A DNA stretch of 32,486 bases, taken from the NCBI GenBank assembly GCA_023257855.1, contig JALRBG010000142.1, positions 1-32,486 on the forward strand. The letters run 5' to 3'. Below the pieces are notes generated by a model. The model was not told where the DNA came from, made no database searches, and was given only the letters and a program-made list of their open reading frames with translations. The DNA comes from Pseudomonadales bacterium (GTDB lineage: Bacteria > Pseudomonadota > Gammaproteobacteria > Pseudomonadales > Pseudohongiellaceae). This document shows, one piece after another, positions 22,164-32,031 of this stretch. The first letter of the stretch is position 1; the number at the start of each line of letters is the position of its first letter. The translations under genes and the position numbers were made by a program.

Positions 22164-23664
22164 CGCAAACTTCTACGCCAGTCTTCAAACCGGCATGCTG
22201 GCCGCCAGTGACAAGCCCTTCCTGGTATCACCTGACGGGCATGCGCTCGGTTATGCCGAGTGTGACCGCATCAGCGGCAGCCTCGCCAACCTGTTCACGG
22301 CTGCAGGCCTTGTTCCCGGTGACCGCCTGCTCGCCAGGACGGAAAAGTCCCCGCTGGCTCTCCTCGTCTACCTGGCCTGCCTGCGCAGCGGCGTTATTTA
22401 TGTCCCGGTAAACCCGGCATGCACCGAGGATGAAATGGCCTATTTTGCCAGGGACACCACGCCGTCCCTGTTTATTGGCGATGCGAAACACTGCGACCTG
22501 GTCGACAGCGCAACTGGCATCACAACGTTTACGCTGGATGCCGATGGCAAGGGGACGCTGGCAGAAGAGGCTGCAAGAGAATCCTCCAGCCATGACGTGG
22601 TTGCCAGCAATGCCGGCGATGTCGCCGTGCTGATCTATACCTCCGGCACCACGGGGGCACCCAAGGGCGCGATGCTCAGCCACGGCAACCTGGTCGCCAA
22701 TGCGGCAACACTCTATAAAAGCTGGGGCTGGTCCAGGGAGGATGTGCTGCTGCACTGCCTGCCGATCTTCCATGTACACGGATTGTTCGTCGCCACCCAC
22801 CTGGCCCTGCTGGGCACCTCCACGCTGCTGTTCGAGCCCCGTTTCGACTCCCGCAGGGTGATCGAGCTGCTACCGCAGGCAACCGTGTTCATGGGTGTGC
22901 CCACCTACTACACGCGGCTGCTGCAGGAGGACGCTTTCACCCGGGAAGCCTGCAGTCATGTGCGCCTGTTCGTCTCTGGTTCGGCGCCCCTGCTCCCGGA
23001 AACATTTGTCAGTTTCCGCGATCGCACCGGCCACAACATTCTCGAGCGCTACGGCATGTCCGAAACCGGCATGCTGGTGTCCAATCCGCTGGCCGGGGAG
23101 CGTGTTGCCGGCACCGTTGGCTACCCGCTGGCGGGCGTCGAAACCCGCGTGTGCGGCGAGGACGGCAGGCCGGTAGCAAAAGGCGGGATCGGTGTATTAC
23201 AGGTCCGGGGGCCGAATGTGTTCAGCGGCTACTGGAACAAGCCCGAGCTCAACAGCACCGAATTCCAGGACGGTTATTTCATCACCGGTGATCTTGTCGA
23301 GGTGGCTGAAGACGGCCGCATCAGCATCGTCGGGCGCAACAAGGACATGATCATCAGCGGGGGGCTGAACGTCTATCCCAAGGAAATCGAAAATGTCCTG
23401 GACGCCCAGCCGGGCATCCGCGAATCCGCCGTCTTCGGGGTGCCGCATCCCGATTTCGGTGAAGGCGTGGTCGCGGCGGTGGTTGCCCAAGCCGGGGCGT
23501 CCCTAGACACCGACGCCCTTATCCGCGCCTGCCGGGACCACCTGGCAGGATACAAGACGCCGAAAAGCATTCTCATGCTGGGTGACCTGCCCCGCAACAC
23601 CATGGGCAAGGTGCAGAAAAACCGGCTGCGCGAAGAATACGCGGACCTTTTCAAAACCCCCTGA
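22156..23664 (+). CDS. matB: malonyl-CoA synthetase-like acyl-CoA ligase
   Basis: 502 residues, start at ATG 22156 (MADANFYASLQTG), eight bases inside algC; the frame is open further upstream but only within algC. It is an adenylate-forming ligase: P-loop YTSGTTGAPKGAM (161-173), A5 motif RYGMSETGM (298-306), ITGDL (376-380), the hinge near GRNKDMIISGGLNVYPKEIE (393-412) and the catalytic Lys485 in NTMGKVQKN. The sequence after A5, SNPLAGERVAGTVGYPLAGV, is close to MatB malonyl/methylmalonyl-CoA synthetases, which make malonyl-CoA from free malonate and CoA with ATP. Substrate is inferred from family resemblance. MatB is not a usual member of this neighbourhood; here it lies between algC and argB. 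Confidence 0.87.
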   Translation: MADANFYASLQTGMLAASDKPFLVSPDGHALGYAECDRISGSLANLFTAAGLVPGDRLLARTEKSPLALLVYLACLRSGVIYVPVNPACTEDEMAYFARDTTPSLFIGDAKHCDLVDSATGITTFTLDADGKGTLAEEAARESSSHDVVASNAGDVAVLIYTSGTTGAPKGAMLSHGNLVANAATLYKSWGWSREDVLLHCLPIFHVHGLFVATHLALLGTSTLLFEPRFDSRRVIELLPQATVFMGVPTYYTRLLQEDAFTREACSHVRLFVSGSAPLLPETFVSFRDRTGHNILERYGMSETGMLVSNPLAGERVAGTVGYPLAGVETRVCGEDGRPVAKGGIGVLQVRGPNVFSGYWNKPELNSTEFQDGYFITGDLVEVAEDGRISIVGRNKDMIISGGLNVYPKEIENVLDAQPGIRESAVFGVPHPDFGEGVVAAVVAQAGASLDTDALIRACRDHLAGYKTPKSILMLGDLPRNTMGKVQKNRLREEYADLFKTP

Positions 23665-23673
23665 CCTTTCCTG

Positions 23674-23701
23674 GCCCCTAGCCCCTAGCCACTAGTGACC
23701 A
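23674..23701. repeat. period-7 tandem repeat upstream of argB
   Basis: GCCCCTA GCCCCTA GCCACTA followed by a degenerate GTGACCA: three to four heptamer units directly before the predicted argB promoter. Confidence 0.7.
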
Positions 23702-23707
23702 GTACGC

Positions 23708-23736
23708 TGTAACCTTTTTCCCGTTTCCCTTATAAT
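23708..23736 (+). promoter_or_regulatory. predicted promoter of argB-slmA
   Basis: A perfect TATAAT (23731-23736) with TGTAAC (23708-23713) 17 bases upstream. The -35 is weak but the spacing is ideal. It lies 45 bases before argB and directly after the heptamer repeats. Confidence 0.55.
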
Positions 23737-23771
23737 CCCTGCATCTTTTTGTTAGTAAGCATTCGCTTTAA

Positions 23772-24680
<909 letters not shown>

Positions 24681-24705
24681 AGCTTCATCACGGGCGGGTA
24701 CAGTT

Positions 24706-25305
24706 ATGGCTAGAGAACCAGGCGCAAAGAAGGAAGCAATCCTCAGGGCACTGGCCCAGATGCTGGAAAACAACCCCGGCGGGCGCATCACCACCGCCGC
24801 ACTGGCCGCAGAAGTCGGCGTGTCGGAGGCGGCCCTTTACCGTCACTTCCCCAGCAAGGCGCGGATGTTTGAAGGCCTGATCGGCTTCATGGAAGACACC
24901 CTGTTTACGCGCATCACCCGCATCGTCAGTGAAGGCTCTACCGCCCTGGTGCAGTGTGAAAAGATCATCCTGCTGGTGCTGACTTTCGCAGAAAAGAATC
25001 CCGGTATCAGCCGCGTGCTCAACGGTGATGCGCTGGTCGGTGAGACCGACCGCCTGCGCGATCGTGCCAGCCAGGTTTACAATCGCCTCGATACCCAGCT
25101 CAAGCAGATTTTCCGCGAGGCCGAAATCCGGGAAGGTGTCAGGACGAGGCTGAGCCCGTCCATCACGTCAAACCTGGTCCTGACGTTCATCGAGGGCAAG
25201 ATCAGCCAGTACGTGCGCACGGATTTTCAGCAGAAACCCACGGACTTTTTCTCTGACCAGTGGATGTACCTGAACCAGGAGCTGTTCCGCCAGCCCGGCA
25301 GTTAG
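24706..25305 (+). CDS. slmA: nucleoid occlusion factor SlmA
   Basis: 199 residues, TetR family. SlmA binds sites spread over the chromosome and blocks FtsZ assembly over the nucleoid. The N-terminal helix-turn-helix is at about 28-50 (ITTAALAAEVGVSEAALYRH), and the ligand-like domain contains the family stretch LTFAEKNPGISRVLNGDALVGE. Length matches E. coli SlmA (198). Next to argB here and upstream of pyrE-rph, as in the enteric dut-slmA-pyrE order, supporting the assignment. It is convergent with the DUF4124-type gene after 34 bases. Confidence 0.95.
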   Translation: MAREPGAKKEAILRALAQMLENNPGGRITTAALAAEVGVSEAALYRHFPSKARMFEGLIGFMEDTLFTRITRIVSEGSTALVQCEKIILLVLTFAEKNPGISRVLNGDALVGETDRLRDRASQVYNRLDTQLKQIFREAEIREGVRTRLSPSITSNLVLTFIEGKISQYVRTDFQQKPTDFFSDQWMYLNQELFRQPGS

Positions 25306-25339
25306 GAAAGGGTTTTCAGGGGGAGGGCCGGGGCGCCGC

Positions 25340-25954
25340 TCAATTCAGGTTGAGCAATTCCCGCAGGCGACTGATGTTTTTCTCGGCGGTTTCCACCGTT
25401 TCCGCTTTTTCGTTTTCAACACGTTCTACCTGCCTTTGCAGGCGGTCGCGTTCTTCCGTGGCATTTTCAAGCTGGCTCAGGAGAGTCTCCGGGGGATTGG
25501 CATTGCCATCCACCTGACCCTGCACGCTGTCCAGGCGGCGCTGGGCATCATTACGTAGACCGGTGAGCGCGGTAATCTGGGCATCCAGCTGCTCGACGGT
25601 GCTGTCGCGGCGGCGAATAACTTCCTCGGGGGAGCGGTACAGCCTGAGCAGGAGCCTGTCCTCTTCTTCCTGCCGGGCCCGTTCTTCCTGACTCTGCTGC
25701 TGCGACTACTGGGCAAGTGCCTGCGCTTCGCGCTCTTCTTCCGTCAGTGCCCGCGCCACGGTCTGGATGACCTGGCCCTTTTCATTGAGCACTTCATAGC
25801 CGTTCTTCACGAATTCCGGCGGCACCTGTGAGCCGTGGAACAGGTTGCCCTGGTTATCGTAGTAGCGGTAAATATTGGCAGCCATGGCAGGCAATGACAG
25901 CAGTGCTGACAGGGCCAGGGTCCATGTGATGAGTTGTGCCGGGAATTTACGCAT
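25340..25954 (-). pseudogene. DUF4124-type periplasmic protein gene interrupted by an in-frame amber codon
   Basis: Read on the minus strand, a signal peptide (ITWTLALSALLSLPAMAA) is followed by NIYRYYDNQGNLFHGSQVPP, the start typical of DUF4124 proteins (a small periplasmic beta domain of unknown function). The frame then meets TAG at 25706-25708 (codon 83) in LTEEEREAQALAQ-stop-SQQQSQEERARQEEE. The same frame stays open for 121 more codons with fully protein-like coiled-coil sequence (LSQLENATEERDRLQRQVER) to the stop at 25340. The codon lies in a run of Gln codons, so a CAG-to-TAG change (C to T on the coding strand) explains it. Either a real nonsense mutation or one wrong base. The intact protein would have about 204 residues. 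Confidence 0.85.
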
Positions 25955-26031
25955 AGGTCTCAGTCGGGAAATGTATTCGGGATCAGGCTAATGATCAGAT
26001 GCTTTATGCAGCCTGAACGCGTCCTCCATCC

Positions 26032-26679
26032 TTATATACCGTATTGTTCCTGGTAGGCCTTCATCGCCCCCAGGTAGGTCGCCAGCGTGTCATCCTGCTG
26101 CTCCTCCAGGTAGCCGATAATCTGCTGGAGGTTGATAATGCCGATGACCGGAATTGAAAATTCCTGTTCTATCTCCTGTATCGCGGACAGGTTGGTCTTG
26201 CCTTTTTCCTGCCTGTCCAGGGCAACCACGACACCGGCAGCCTGCGCCCCTGCCGCGGCAATTATCTCCATGGTTTCGCGAATGGCCGTACCGGCCGTAA
26301 TCACGTCATCTATTACCAGGACCCGGTTCTTCAGCGGCGAGCCTACAATATTGCCGCCTTCCCCGTGATCCTTGGCTTCCTTGCGGTTGAAACACCACGG
26401 AATATCCTGCTTGAATTCCTGCCAAAATGCAATTGAGGCCGCCGAAGCCAGGGGAATGCCCTTATAGGCCGGGCCGAAGATAATATCAAATTCAAGGCCC
26501 GAGTCTTTGACGGCCTTAGCATAACAGCTGCCCAGAAAGCCCAGGGCGGCGCCGGTATTGAACAGGCCCGCATTGAAGAAATAGGGGCTTTTCCGGCCCG
26601 ATTTCAGGGTAAATTCGCCGAACCGCAGTATTTCGTGCTCGGTGACGTAGTTCAGAAACTGCTTCTGGAAGTCCTGCAT
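26032..26679 (-). CDS. pyrE: orotate phosphoribosyltransferase
   Basis: 215 residues from the ATG at 26679 ([20 protein letters not shown]), close to E. coli PyrE (213); the upstream extension of the frame to 26766 lies inside rph. It joins orotate to PRPP to make orotidine 5'-phosphate in pyrimidine synthesis. Visible motifs: [12 protein letters not shown] (27-38), [10 protein letters not shown] (69-78), [13 protein letters not shown] (97-109), the flexible catalytic loop, and the PRPP motif [13 protein letters not shown] (120-132). It follows rph by 28 bases on the same strand, as in the rph-pyrE operon of enterics, but that spacer is too short to contain the known enteric attenuator hairpin. 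Confidence 0.97.
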   Translation of the reverse strand: MQDFQKQFLNYVTEHEILRFGEFTLKSGRKSPYFFNAGLFNTGAALGFLGSCYAKAVKDSGLEFDIIFGPAYKGIPLASAASIAFWQEFKQDIPWCFNRKEAKDHGEGGNIVGSPLKNRVLVIDDVITAGTAIRETMEIIAAAGAQAAGVVVALDRQEKGKTNLSAIQEIEQEFSIPVIGIINLQQIIGYLEEQQDDTLATYLGAMKAYQEQYGI

Positions 26680-26707
26680 GGCTTGATTCCTGTGTTCTTG
26701 TAGATTG

Positions 26708-27445
26708 CTAAGGCGCCAGATGCCCCAGAGTGGATTTTTGCACCTCGAAGAGCCGGGTAATGCCATGGCGGGCCAGGTCGATCATAGCATTCAGGTCATC
26801 CAGGCTGAACTCGCCATCTTCGCCGGTACCCTGGATTTCGATAAATCCGCCACGGTCGGTCATGACCACATTCATGTCGGTCTCGGCAGAAGAGTCCTCC
26901 ACGTAATCGAGGTCCAGCACCGGGGTGCCCCGGAAGACCCCGACAGAAACCGAGGCGATCATCTGCTGCAGCGGGTTTTCACTGATCAGGTTTATCTCCA
27001 GCATATGGTTGATGGCATCGGCCAGTGCCACGCAGCCGCCGGTGATGGATGCGGTGCGTGTACCGCCGTCGGCCTGGATGACATCGCAATCGATCTTGAT
27101 GGTGTTCTCGCCCAGCTTTTTCAGGTCCACGGCCGCTCGCAGTGAGCGCCCGATGAGGCGCTGTATCTCCTGGGTGCGTCCGCTCTGCTTGCCACGGGCC
27201 GCCTCACGATCCATGCGGTCACCGGTGGAGCGCGGCAGCATGCCGTACTCGGCGGTCACCCAGCCCTGGCCGCTGCCCTTCAGGAAACGGGGAACATTTG
27301 TCTCCACCGACGCAGTACATATGACGCGGGTATCACCGAACTCCACCAGGACCGATCCCTCGGCATGCTTGGTAAAGTTGCGGGTGATGGCGATTTCGCG
27401 CAGGTCATTCGCCTGCCTGCCGCTTGGTCTGGTTGTTACTGACAT
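26708..27445 (-). CDS. rph: ribonuclease PH
   Basis: 245 residues from the ATG at 27445 ([20 protein letters not shown]), preceded by AGGGGAAG. RNase PH is a phosphate-dependent 3'-5' exoribonuclease that trims tRNA 3' ends. Family features: [32 protein letters not shown], the Arg-rich [20 protein letters not shown], the catalytic [18 protein letters not shown], and [16 protein letters not shown]. Length is normal and, unlike in E. coli K-12, there is no C-terminal frameshift. It is divergent from yicC. Confidence 0.97.
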   Translation of the reverse strand: MSVTTRPSGRQANDLREIAITRNFTKHAEGSVLVEFGDTRVICTASVETNVPRFLKGSGQGWVTAEYGMLPRSTGDRMDREAARGKQSGRTQEIQRLIGRSLRAAVDLKKLGENTIKIDCDVIQADGGTRTASITGGCVALADAINHMLEINLISENPLQQMIASVSVGVFRGTPVLDLDYVEDSSAETDMNVVMTDRGGFIEIQGTGEDGEFSLDDLNAMIDLARHGITRLFEVQKSTLGHLAP

Positions 27446-27509
27446 GACTTCCCCTGTGTTGATCCCGGTACGGGATGTGTACTTCATCATTGATGCAAGC
27501 GGCGTATTT

Positions 27510-27515
27510 TATAAT
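27510..27515 (+). promoter_or_regulatory. possible -10 box in the rph/yicC divergent gap
   Basis: A perfect TATAAT, 59 bases before yicC. A TTGATG at 27490-27495 lies only 14 bases upstream, too close for a standard -35, so the promoter call is weak. Confidence 0.35.
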
Positions 27516-27573
27516 GGATTGCAAATCCGCTATAGTTCGTTCCCACTTTAATTCGATCGCTCCGGTCCATTCT

Positions 27574-28440
27574 ATGACAAGCAGTATGACGGCTTTTGCC
27601 CGCAAGCAGGCTGATTTCCCGTGGGGCTCCCTGATCTGGGAAATCCGCTCGGTCAATCACCGATACCTGGAACCGGCATTTCGCCTGCCCGAGCAGTTCC
27701 GTCACATCGAAACCGGCTTGCGCGACCTGCTGCGCAGCAACCTCAGCCGCGGCAAGATCGAAGCACAACTGAAGTTCCAGCCGGATGCCTCTGAATCCGG
27801 CAGCATCCCCATCAACGAACCCCTGCTGGCCCAGCTGGCCAAGGCCATCGCCCAGGTCGAGTCGCAAGCAGACAATACCGCCAGCCCAAGCCCGCTGGAG
27901 ATCCTGAAGTGGCCCGGCATCATCCAGGAACAGGAGCAGGATGCCAGGGAGCTGGAGCAGCAGTCGCTGGCGCTGTTCAAGGCGACCCTCACCATCCTGT
28001 CCGAACATCGTGCCCGCGAAGGCGCCGAGCTCAAGGCTGCCGTGGAAAGCCGGCTTGCCGCGATCGAGGTCATCATCGCTGACATCCGCGCGTCCCTGCC
28101 TGACATCCTGGCCGCCCAGCAGAACCGGCTGCGCGAACAGATCAGCGGTCTGGCGCAGGAAGTCGAATCCGGGCGCCTGGAGCAGGAACTCGTCCTGGTC
28201 ATGCAGAAAGCCGATATTGCCGAGGAACTGGACCGGCTGGAGGCGCACGTGAAAGAGATCCGCCACGTGTTATCGCGCAAGGAGCCGGTCGGCCGCCGTC
28301 TGGACTTCCTCATGCAGGAGCTGAACCGGGAAGCCAACACTATCTGCTCGAAGGCCGTGGTCACAGAAACCACCCTCAACGCGGTGGAACTGAAAGTTCT
28401 CATCGAACAGATGCGCGAACAGGTGCAGAATATCGAGTAA
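27574..28440 (+). CDS. yicC: YicC family endoribonuclease
   Basis: 288 residues from ATG 27574 (MTSSMTAFARKQADFPWGSL), matching the family N-terminus SMTAxAR and the E. coli length (287); the frame is open further upstream but without homology. Other family marks: WEIRSVNHRYLEPAFRLPEQ and the C-terminal domain with RRLDFLMQELNREANTICSK and a final VLIEQMREQVQNIE. YicC-like proteins are reported as endoribonucleases involved in RNA turnover. It heads the yicC-gmk-rpoZ-spoT series, the usual neighbourhood, and is divergent from rph. Confidence 0.95.
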   Translation: MTSSMTAFARKQADFPWGSLIWEIRSVNHRYLEPAFRLPEQFRHIETGLRDLLRSNLSRGKIEAQLKFQPDASESGSIPINEPLLAQLAKAIAQVESQADNTASPSPLEILKWPGIIQEQEQDARELEQQSLALFKATLTILSEHRAREGAELKAAVESRLAAIEVIIADIRASLPDILAAQQNRLREQISGLAQEVESGRLEQELVLVMQKADIAEELDRLEAHVKEIRHVLSRKEPVGRRLDFLMQELNREANTICSKAVVTETTLNAVELKVLIEQMREQVQNIE

Positions 28441-28489
28441 CCCGGCACTGCGGCCGCGTCCACCTCGCCCTTATTGAGCTTGTATATAA

Positions 28490-29140
<651 letters not shown>

Positions 29141-29199
29141 ATTCATGTCGGATGGCGGCCATAAATGGCCTGATCCGACCTGCAATAACCGCGGGTTTC

Positions 29200-29235
29200 C
29201 CTTGCTTCCTTGCTCCTTGTACCTTGTATCTTGTC
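29200..29235. repeat. period-7 tandem repeat forming the rpoZ promoter region
   Basis: Five heptamer units: CCTTGCT (29200-29206, one extra T), CCTTGCT (29208-29214), CCTTGTA (29215-29221), CCTTGTA (29222-29228) and TCTTGTC. One unit supplies the -35 hexamer of the rpoZ promoter. Confidence 0.7.
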
Positions 29236-29245
29236 CCTTTATAAT
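29217..29245 (+). promoter_or_regulatory. sigma-70 promoter of rpoZ
   Basis: TTGTAC (29217-29222) and a perfect TATAAT (29240-29245) with a 17-base spacer, 51 bases before the rpoZ start. The -35 lies inside the heptamer repeat, so changes in repeat number could move alternative -35 boxes. Confidence 0.7.
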
Positions 29246-29296
29246 GCCCGCCCTTGGCTGAAATGCCGCCAACTCCCTGAAAATATAGGAATTACT

Positions 29297-29653
29297 ATGG
29301 CCCGTATCACTGTTGAAGATTGCCTGGACAAAGTCGGTAACCGTTTTGACCTGGTTATGGTCGCAAGCAAGCGCGCCCGCCAGTTGCAGACCGGCGGCAA
29401 GGACCCGATGGTTTCCGAAGACAATGACAAGCCAACCGTACTCGCCCTGCGCGAAATCGCTGAAGGTTTCATCACCTCCAATATCATGACCGAAATCCCC
29501 GAAGAAGAGCCGGAAGACACCCTGGTCGGTATGGAAGCCATGAAGCGTCACGACATTTCCATCGAGGAAGCCATGGATGCCGTACTGATTCCCGAAGCCG
29601 AAGACGAAGCTGTCGAGGCGCCGCAGCCGGACGTAGACGAAGACAGCGAATAA
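29297..29653 (+). CDS. rpoZ: RNA polymerase omega subunit
   Basis: 118 residues from ATG 29297 ([20 protein letters not shown]), with AGGA upstream; the longer open frame from 29210 covers the promoter and is not coding. Omega assists assembly of the beta' subunit and is part of a ppGpp-binding site in enteric polymerase. The family core [20 protein letters not shown] and [17 protein letters not shown] is intact. The protein is longer than E. coli omega (91) because of an acidic tail rich in Glu and Asp. It is followed by a terminator and then spoT. Confidence 0.97.
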   Translation: MARITVEDCLDKVGNRFDLVMVASKRARQLQTGGKDPMVSEDNDKPTVLALREIAEGFITSNIMTEIPEEEPEDTLVGMEAMKRHDISIEEAMDAVLIPEAEDEAVEAPQPDVDEDSE

Positions 29654-29674
29654 CAGCTGCTGGCAGAAATATCG

Positions 29675-29701
29675 AAAGGGCGACATTCAGTCGCCTTTTT
29701 T
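29675..29701 (+). terminator. rho-independent terminator after rpoZ
   Basis: GGCGAC (29679-29684), loop ATTCA, GTCGCC (29690-29695), followed by six T (29696-29701); A-T pairs and one G-T extend the stem. A classic intrinsic terminator, so spoT needs its own promoter or readthrough. Confidence 0.9.
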
Positions 29702-29715
29702 ATTTGTACCTCCCA

Positions 29716-29767
29716 TTTGTGCTTCCCCTGTGTGCTTCCCCTTTGTGCTTCCCCTTTGTGTTTCCCG
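29716..29767. repeat. four 13-base tandem repeats upstream of spoT
   Basis: Units TTTGTGCTTCCCC, TGTGTGCTTCCCC, TTTGTGCTTCCCC and TTTGTGTTTCCCG in perfect register, between the rpoZ terminator and spoT. No open frame of credible coding character covers them. Confidence 0.85.
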
Positions 29768-29865
29768 GCTTTCCCGTAAAACGCCCGTCCCGCACGTAGC
29801 CGCTTGTCTTCTTGCCCGCCAGCCCCCATCATAGCTATCCGCTGTCTGAAAAATGACGCCCGTTT

Positions 29866-31977
29866 ATGATGACCATTGAACACTTCACCAAGGACCTGAA
29901 CAGCTACATGGGCGCCGCCCAGGTGGACCTGGTAAAGCGCGCCTACTTTTATGCCGAGCAGGCACACGACGGTCAGTACCGCCGCACCGGCGAGGACTAC
30001 GTGACCCATCCGCTGGCCGTCGCGGAAATTCTGCGTGAAATGCACATGGACCACCAGAGCCTGATCGCCGCCATGCTGCATGATGTCATCGAAGACACCG
30101 GCATCACCAAAGAGGCCATCCAGGGCCAGTTCGGTGAAACCGTGGCAAACCTGGTCGACGGCGTCAGCAAGCTGAGCCAGATCGAGTTTTCAACACGCGC
30201 CGAAGCCCAGGCAGAGAATTTCCAGAAGATGGCCCTGGCCATGGCCAAGGACATTCGCGTCATCCTGGTCAAGATCGCCGACCGCATGCACAACATGCGC
30301 ACCCTGGAAGTTCTCAGCCCCGACAAGCAAAAACGCATCGCCAGGGAAACCCTGGAAATCTACGCACCCATTGCCAACCGCCTGGGGATGCACAATATCC
30401 GCCTGGAATTCGAGGAGCGCGGCTTCAAAACACTGTATCCGCTGCGCGCCCCGCGTATCGACGCCGCGGTCAGGAACGTCAGCGGCTATCGCAAGGAGCT
30501 GGTATCGCAGGTGCAAACGGCGCTGGAAGCCTGCCTGAAGCGTGAAGGCCTGCCCGGACACGTGATCGGCCGCGAGAAGCACCTGTACAGCATCTACCGG
30601 AAAATGCGCGACAAGCGCCGCTCGTTCCGCGAAATCACCGACGTGTTCGCCTTCCGCATCGTTACCGACGAAGTCGATACCTGCTATCGCATCCTCGGCG
30701 CCGTGCACAGCCTGTACAAACCGGTACCGGGCAAGTTCAAGGACTACATCGCCATTCCCAAGGTGAACGGCTACCAGTCACTGCATACCACGCTGTTCGG
30801 CATGCACGGCGTGCCCATCGAAATCCAGATCCGCACGGAAGAGATGGACCAGATGGCCGGCAACGGCATCGCCGCGCACTGGCTGTACAAGTCTTCCGAT
30901 GACACCCCGAACCAGAGTCACATTCGCGCGCGCCAGTGGGTGCAGGACCTGCTGGAAATGCAAAAGCATGCGGGCAACTCCCTGGAATTCATCGAGCACG
31001 TGAAGACTGACCTGTTCCCTGACGAGATCTACGTGTTTACTCCCAAGGGCGCGATCCTGGAACTGCCCGCCGGATCCACACCGGTGGACTTTGCCTATGC
31101 CGTGCACACTGACGTCGGTAATTCCTGCGTCGCCTGCCGCATCAACAAGCGCCTGGCGCCGCTGAGCGAACGCTTGATGAGCGGCCAGACCGTTGAAATC
31201 ATCGCGTCGGGGAACCAGCCCAACCCGGCCTGGCTGGGCTTTGTCGTCACCGGGAAGGCACGCAGCAATATCCGCCACTTCCTGAAGAACCAGCGCCGCT
31301 CGGAAGCCATCGCTCTTGGCCGGCGCCTGCTCAACAAGACCCTGTCCAGCTTTGGCTATCACCTGTCGAATATCTCCAAGGACAAGATCGGCGGCCTGCT
31401 CGAGCAAACGGACTTCGAAGTCCTGGATGACCTGCTCGAAGACATCGGCCTCGGCAACCGCATGGCCTACATCGTCGCGCGCCGACTGATCCCCAACGAA
31501 AACGGCGAAGAACTGCCTGTGAACCAGGACGACTCCTCCATGGCCATTCGCGGCGCCGAAGGCATGCTGATGAACTTCGCCAAGTGCTGCCATCCCATTC
31601 CGGGCGACCCCATCGTCGGTTATGTCAGTGCCGGCCGCGGCATGATCGTGCACAGGGAAACCTGCAACAATGTCGCCGAGATTCGCAACGACCCGAAGAA
31701 ATACATCAACCTGCGCTGGGACCCGAGCGTGGGTGGCGAGTTCACGGTGGAGCTGCGCGTCGAGCTGGAACACCAGCGCGGCATCATCGCCACGCTGGCC
31801 AATGCCATCAGTTCAGCCGAGGGCAATATCGAAAAGATCGGCACCTCGGATCGCGATGCCCGCTTCAGCATCGTCAACCTGACGCTGAGCGTGCGCAATC
31901 GCGTACACCTGGCAAGCGTGATGAAAAAAGTCAGGATGCTCAAATCCGTGTCGAAGGTGACACGCGTGAAGAACTAG
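29866..31977 (+). CDS. spoT: bifunctional (p)ppGpp synthetase/hydrolase
   Basis: 703 residues, like E. coli SpoT (702). It hydrolyses and makes the stringent-response alarmone (p)ppGpp. The N-terminal HD hydrolase is intact (THPLAVAEIL, AAMLHDVIEDTG, KIADRMHNMRTL). The synthetase region (about 230-350) has REKHLYSIYRKMRDKRRSF, DVFAFRIV and IEIQIRTEEMDQMA; SpoT synthetases are often weak, and I cannot judge activity. TGS domain at VFTPKGAILELPAGSTPVDF, a zinc-finger-like AKCCHPIPGD segment, and a C-terminal ACT domain (about 625-703). Two ATGs (29866, 29869) are possible; neither has a clear Shine-Dalgarno. Next to rpoZ, which fits the shared link to ppGpp. Confidence 0.96.
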   Translation: MMTIEHFTKDLNSYMGAAQVDLVKRAYFYAEQAHDGQYRRTGEDYVTHPLAVAEILREMHMDHQSLIAAMLHDVIEDTGITKEAIQGQFGETVANLVDGVSKLSQIEFSTRAEAQAENFQKMALAMAKDIRVILVKIADRMHNMRTLEVLSPDKQKRIARETLEIYAPIANRLGMHNIRLEFEERGFKTLYPLRAPRIDAAVRNVSGYRKELVSQVQTALEACLKREGLPGHVIGREKHLYSIYRKMRDKRRSFREITDVFAFRIVTDEVDTCYRILGAVHSLYKPVPGKFKDYIAIPKVNGYQSLHTTLFGMHGVPIEIQIRTEEMDQMAGNGIAAHWLYKSSDDTPNQSHIRARQWVQDLLEMQKHAGNSLEFIEHVKTDLFPDEIYVFTPKGAILELPAGSTPVDFAYAVHTDVGNSCVACRINKRLAPLSERLMSGQTVEIIASGNQPNPAWLGFVVTGKARSNIRHFLKNQRRSEAIALGRRLLNKTLSSFGYHLSNISKDKIGGLLEQTDFEVLDDLLEDIGLGNRMAYIVARRLIPNENGEELPVNQDDSSMAIRGAEGMLMNFAKCCHPIPGDPIVGYVSAGRGMIVHRETCNNVAEIRNDPKKYINLRWDPSVGGEFTVELRVELEHQRGIIATLANAISSAEGNIEKIGTSDRDARFSIVNLTLSVRNRVHLASVMKKVRMLKSVSKVTRVKN

Positions 31978-31993
31978 GCCAGGACCGGCTAAC

Positions 31994-32031
31994 AGCCCGC
32001 CTAATCTGCCGTTACTTTCAGCGGGCTTTTT
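31994..32031 (+). terminator. probable terminator after spoT
   Basis: AGCCCGC (31994-32000) pairs with GCGGGCT (32021-32027) over a 20-base loop, followed by T28-T31. The loop contains the last codons of the convergent EAL gene. The long loop lowers confidence. Confidence 0.55.

Noticed and set aside
29239-30081. Minus-strand frames over the 13-base repeats and rpoZ
   Set aside because: Their products follow the repeat composition and overlap rpoZ and spoT, which are certain.
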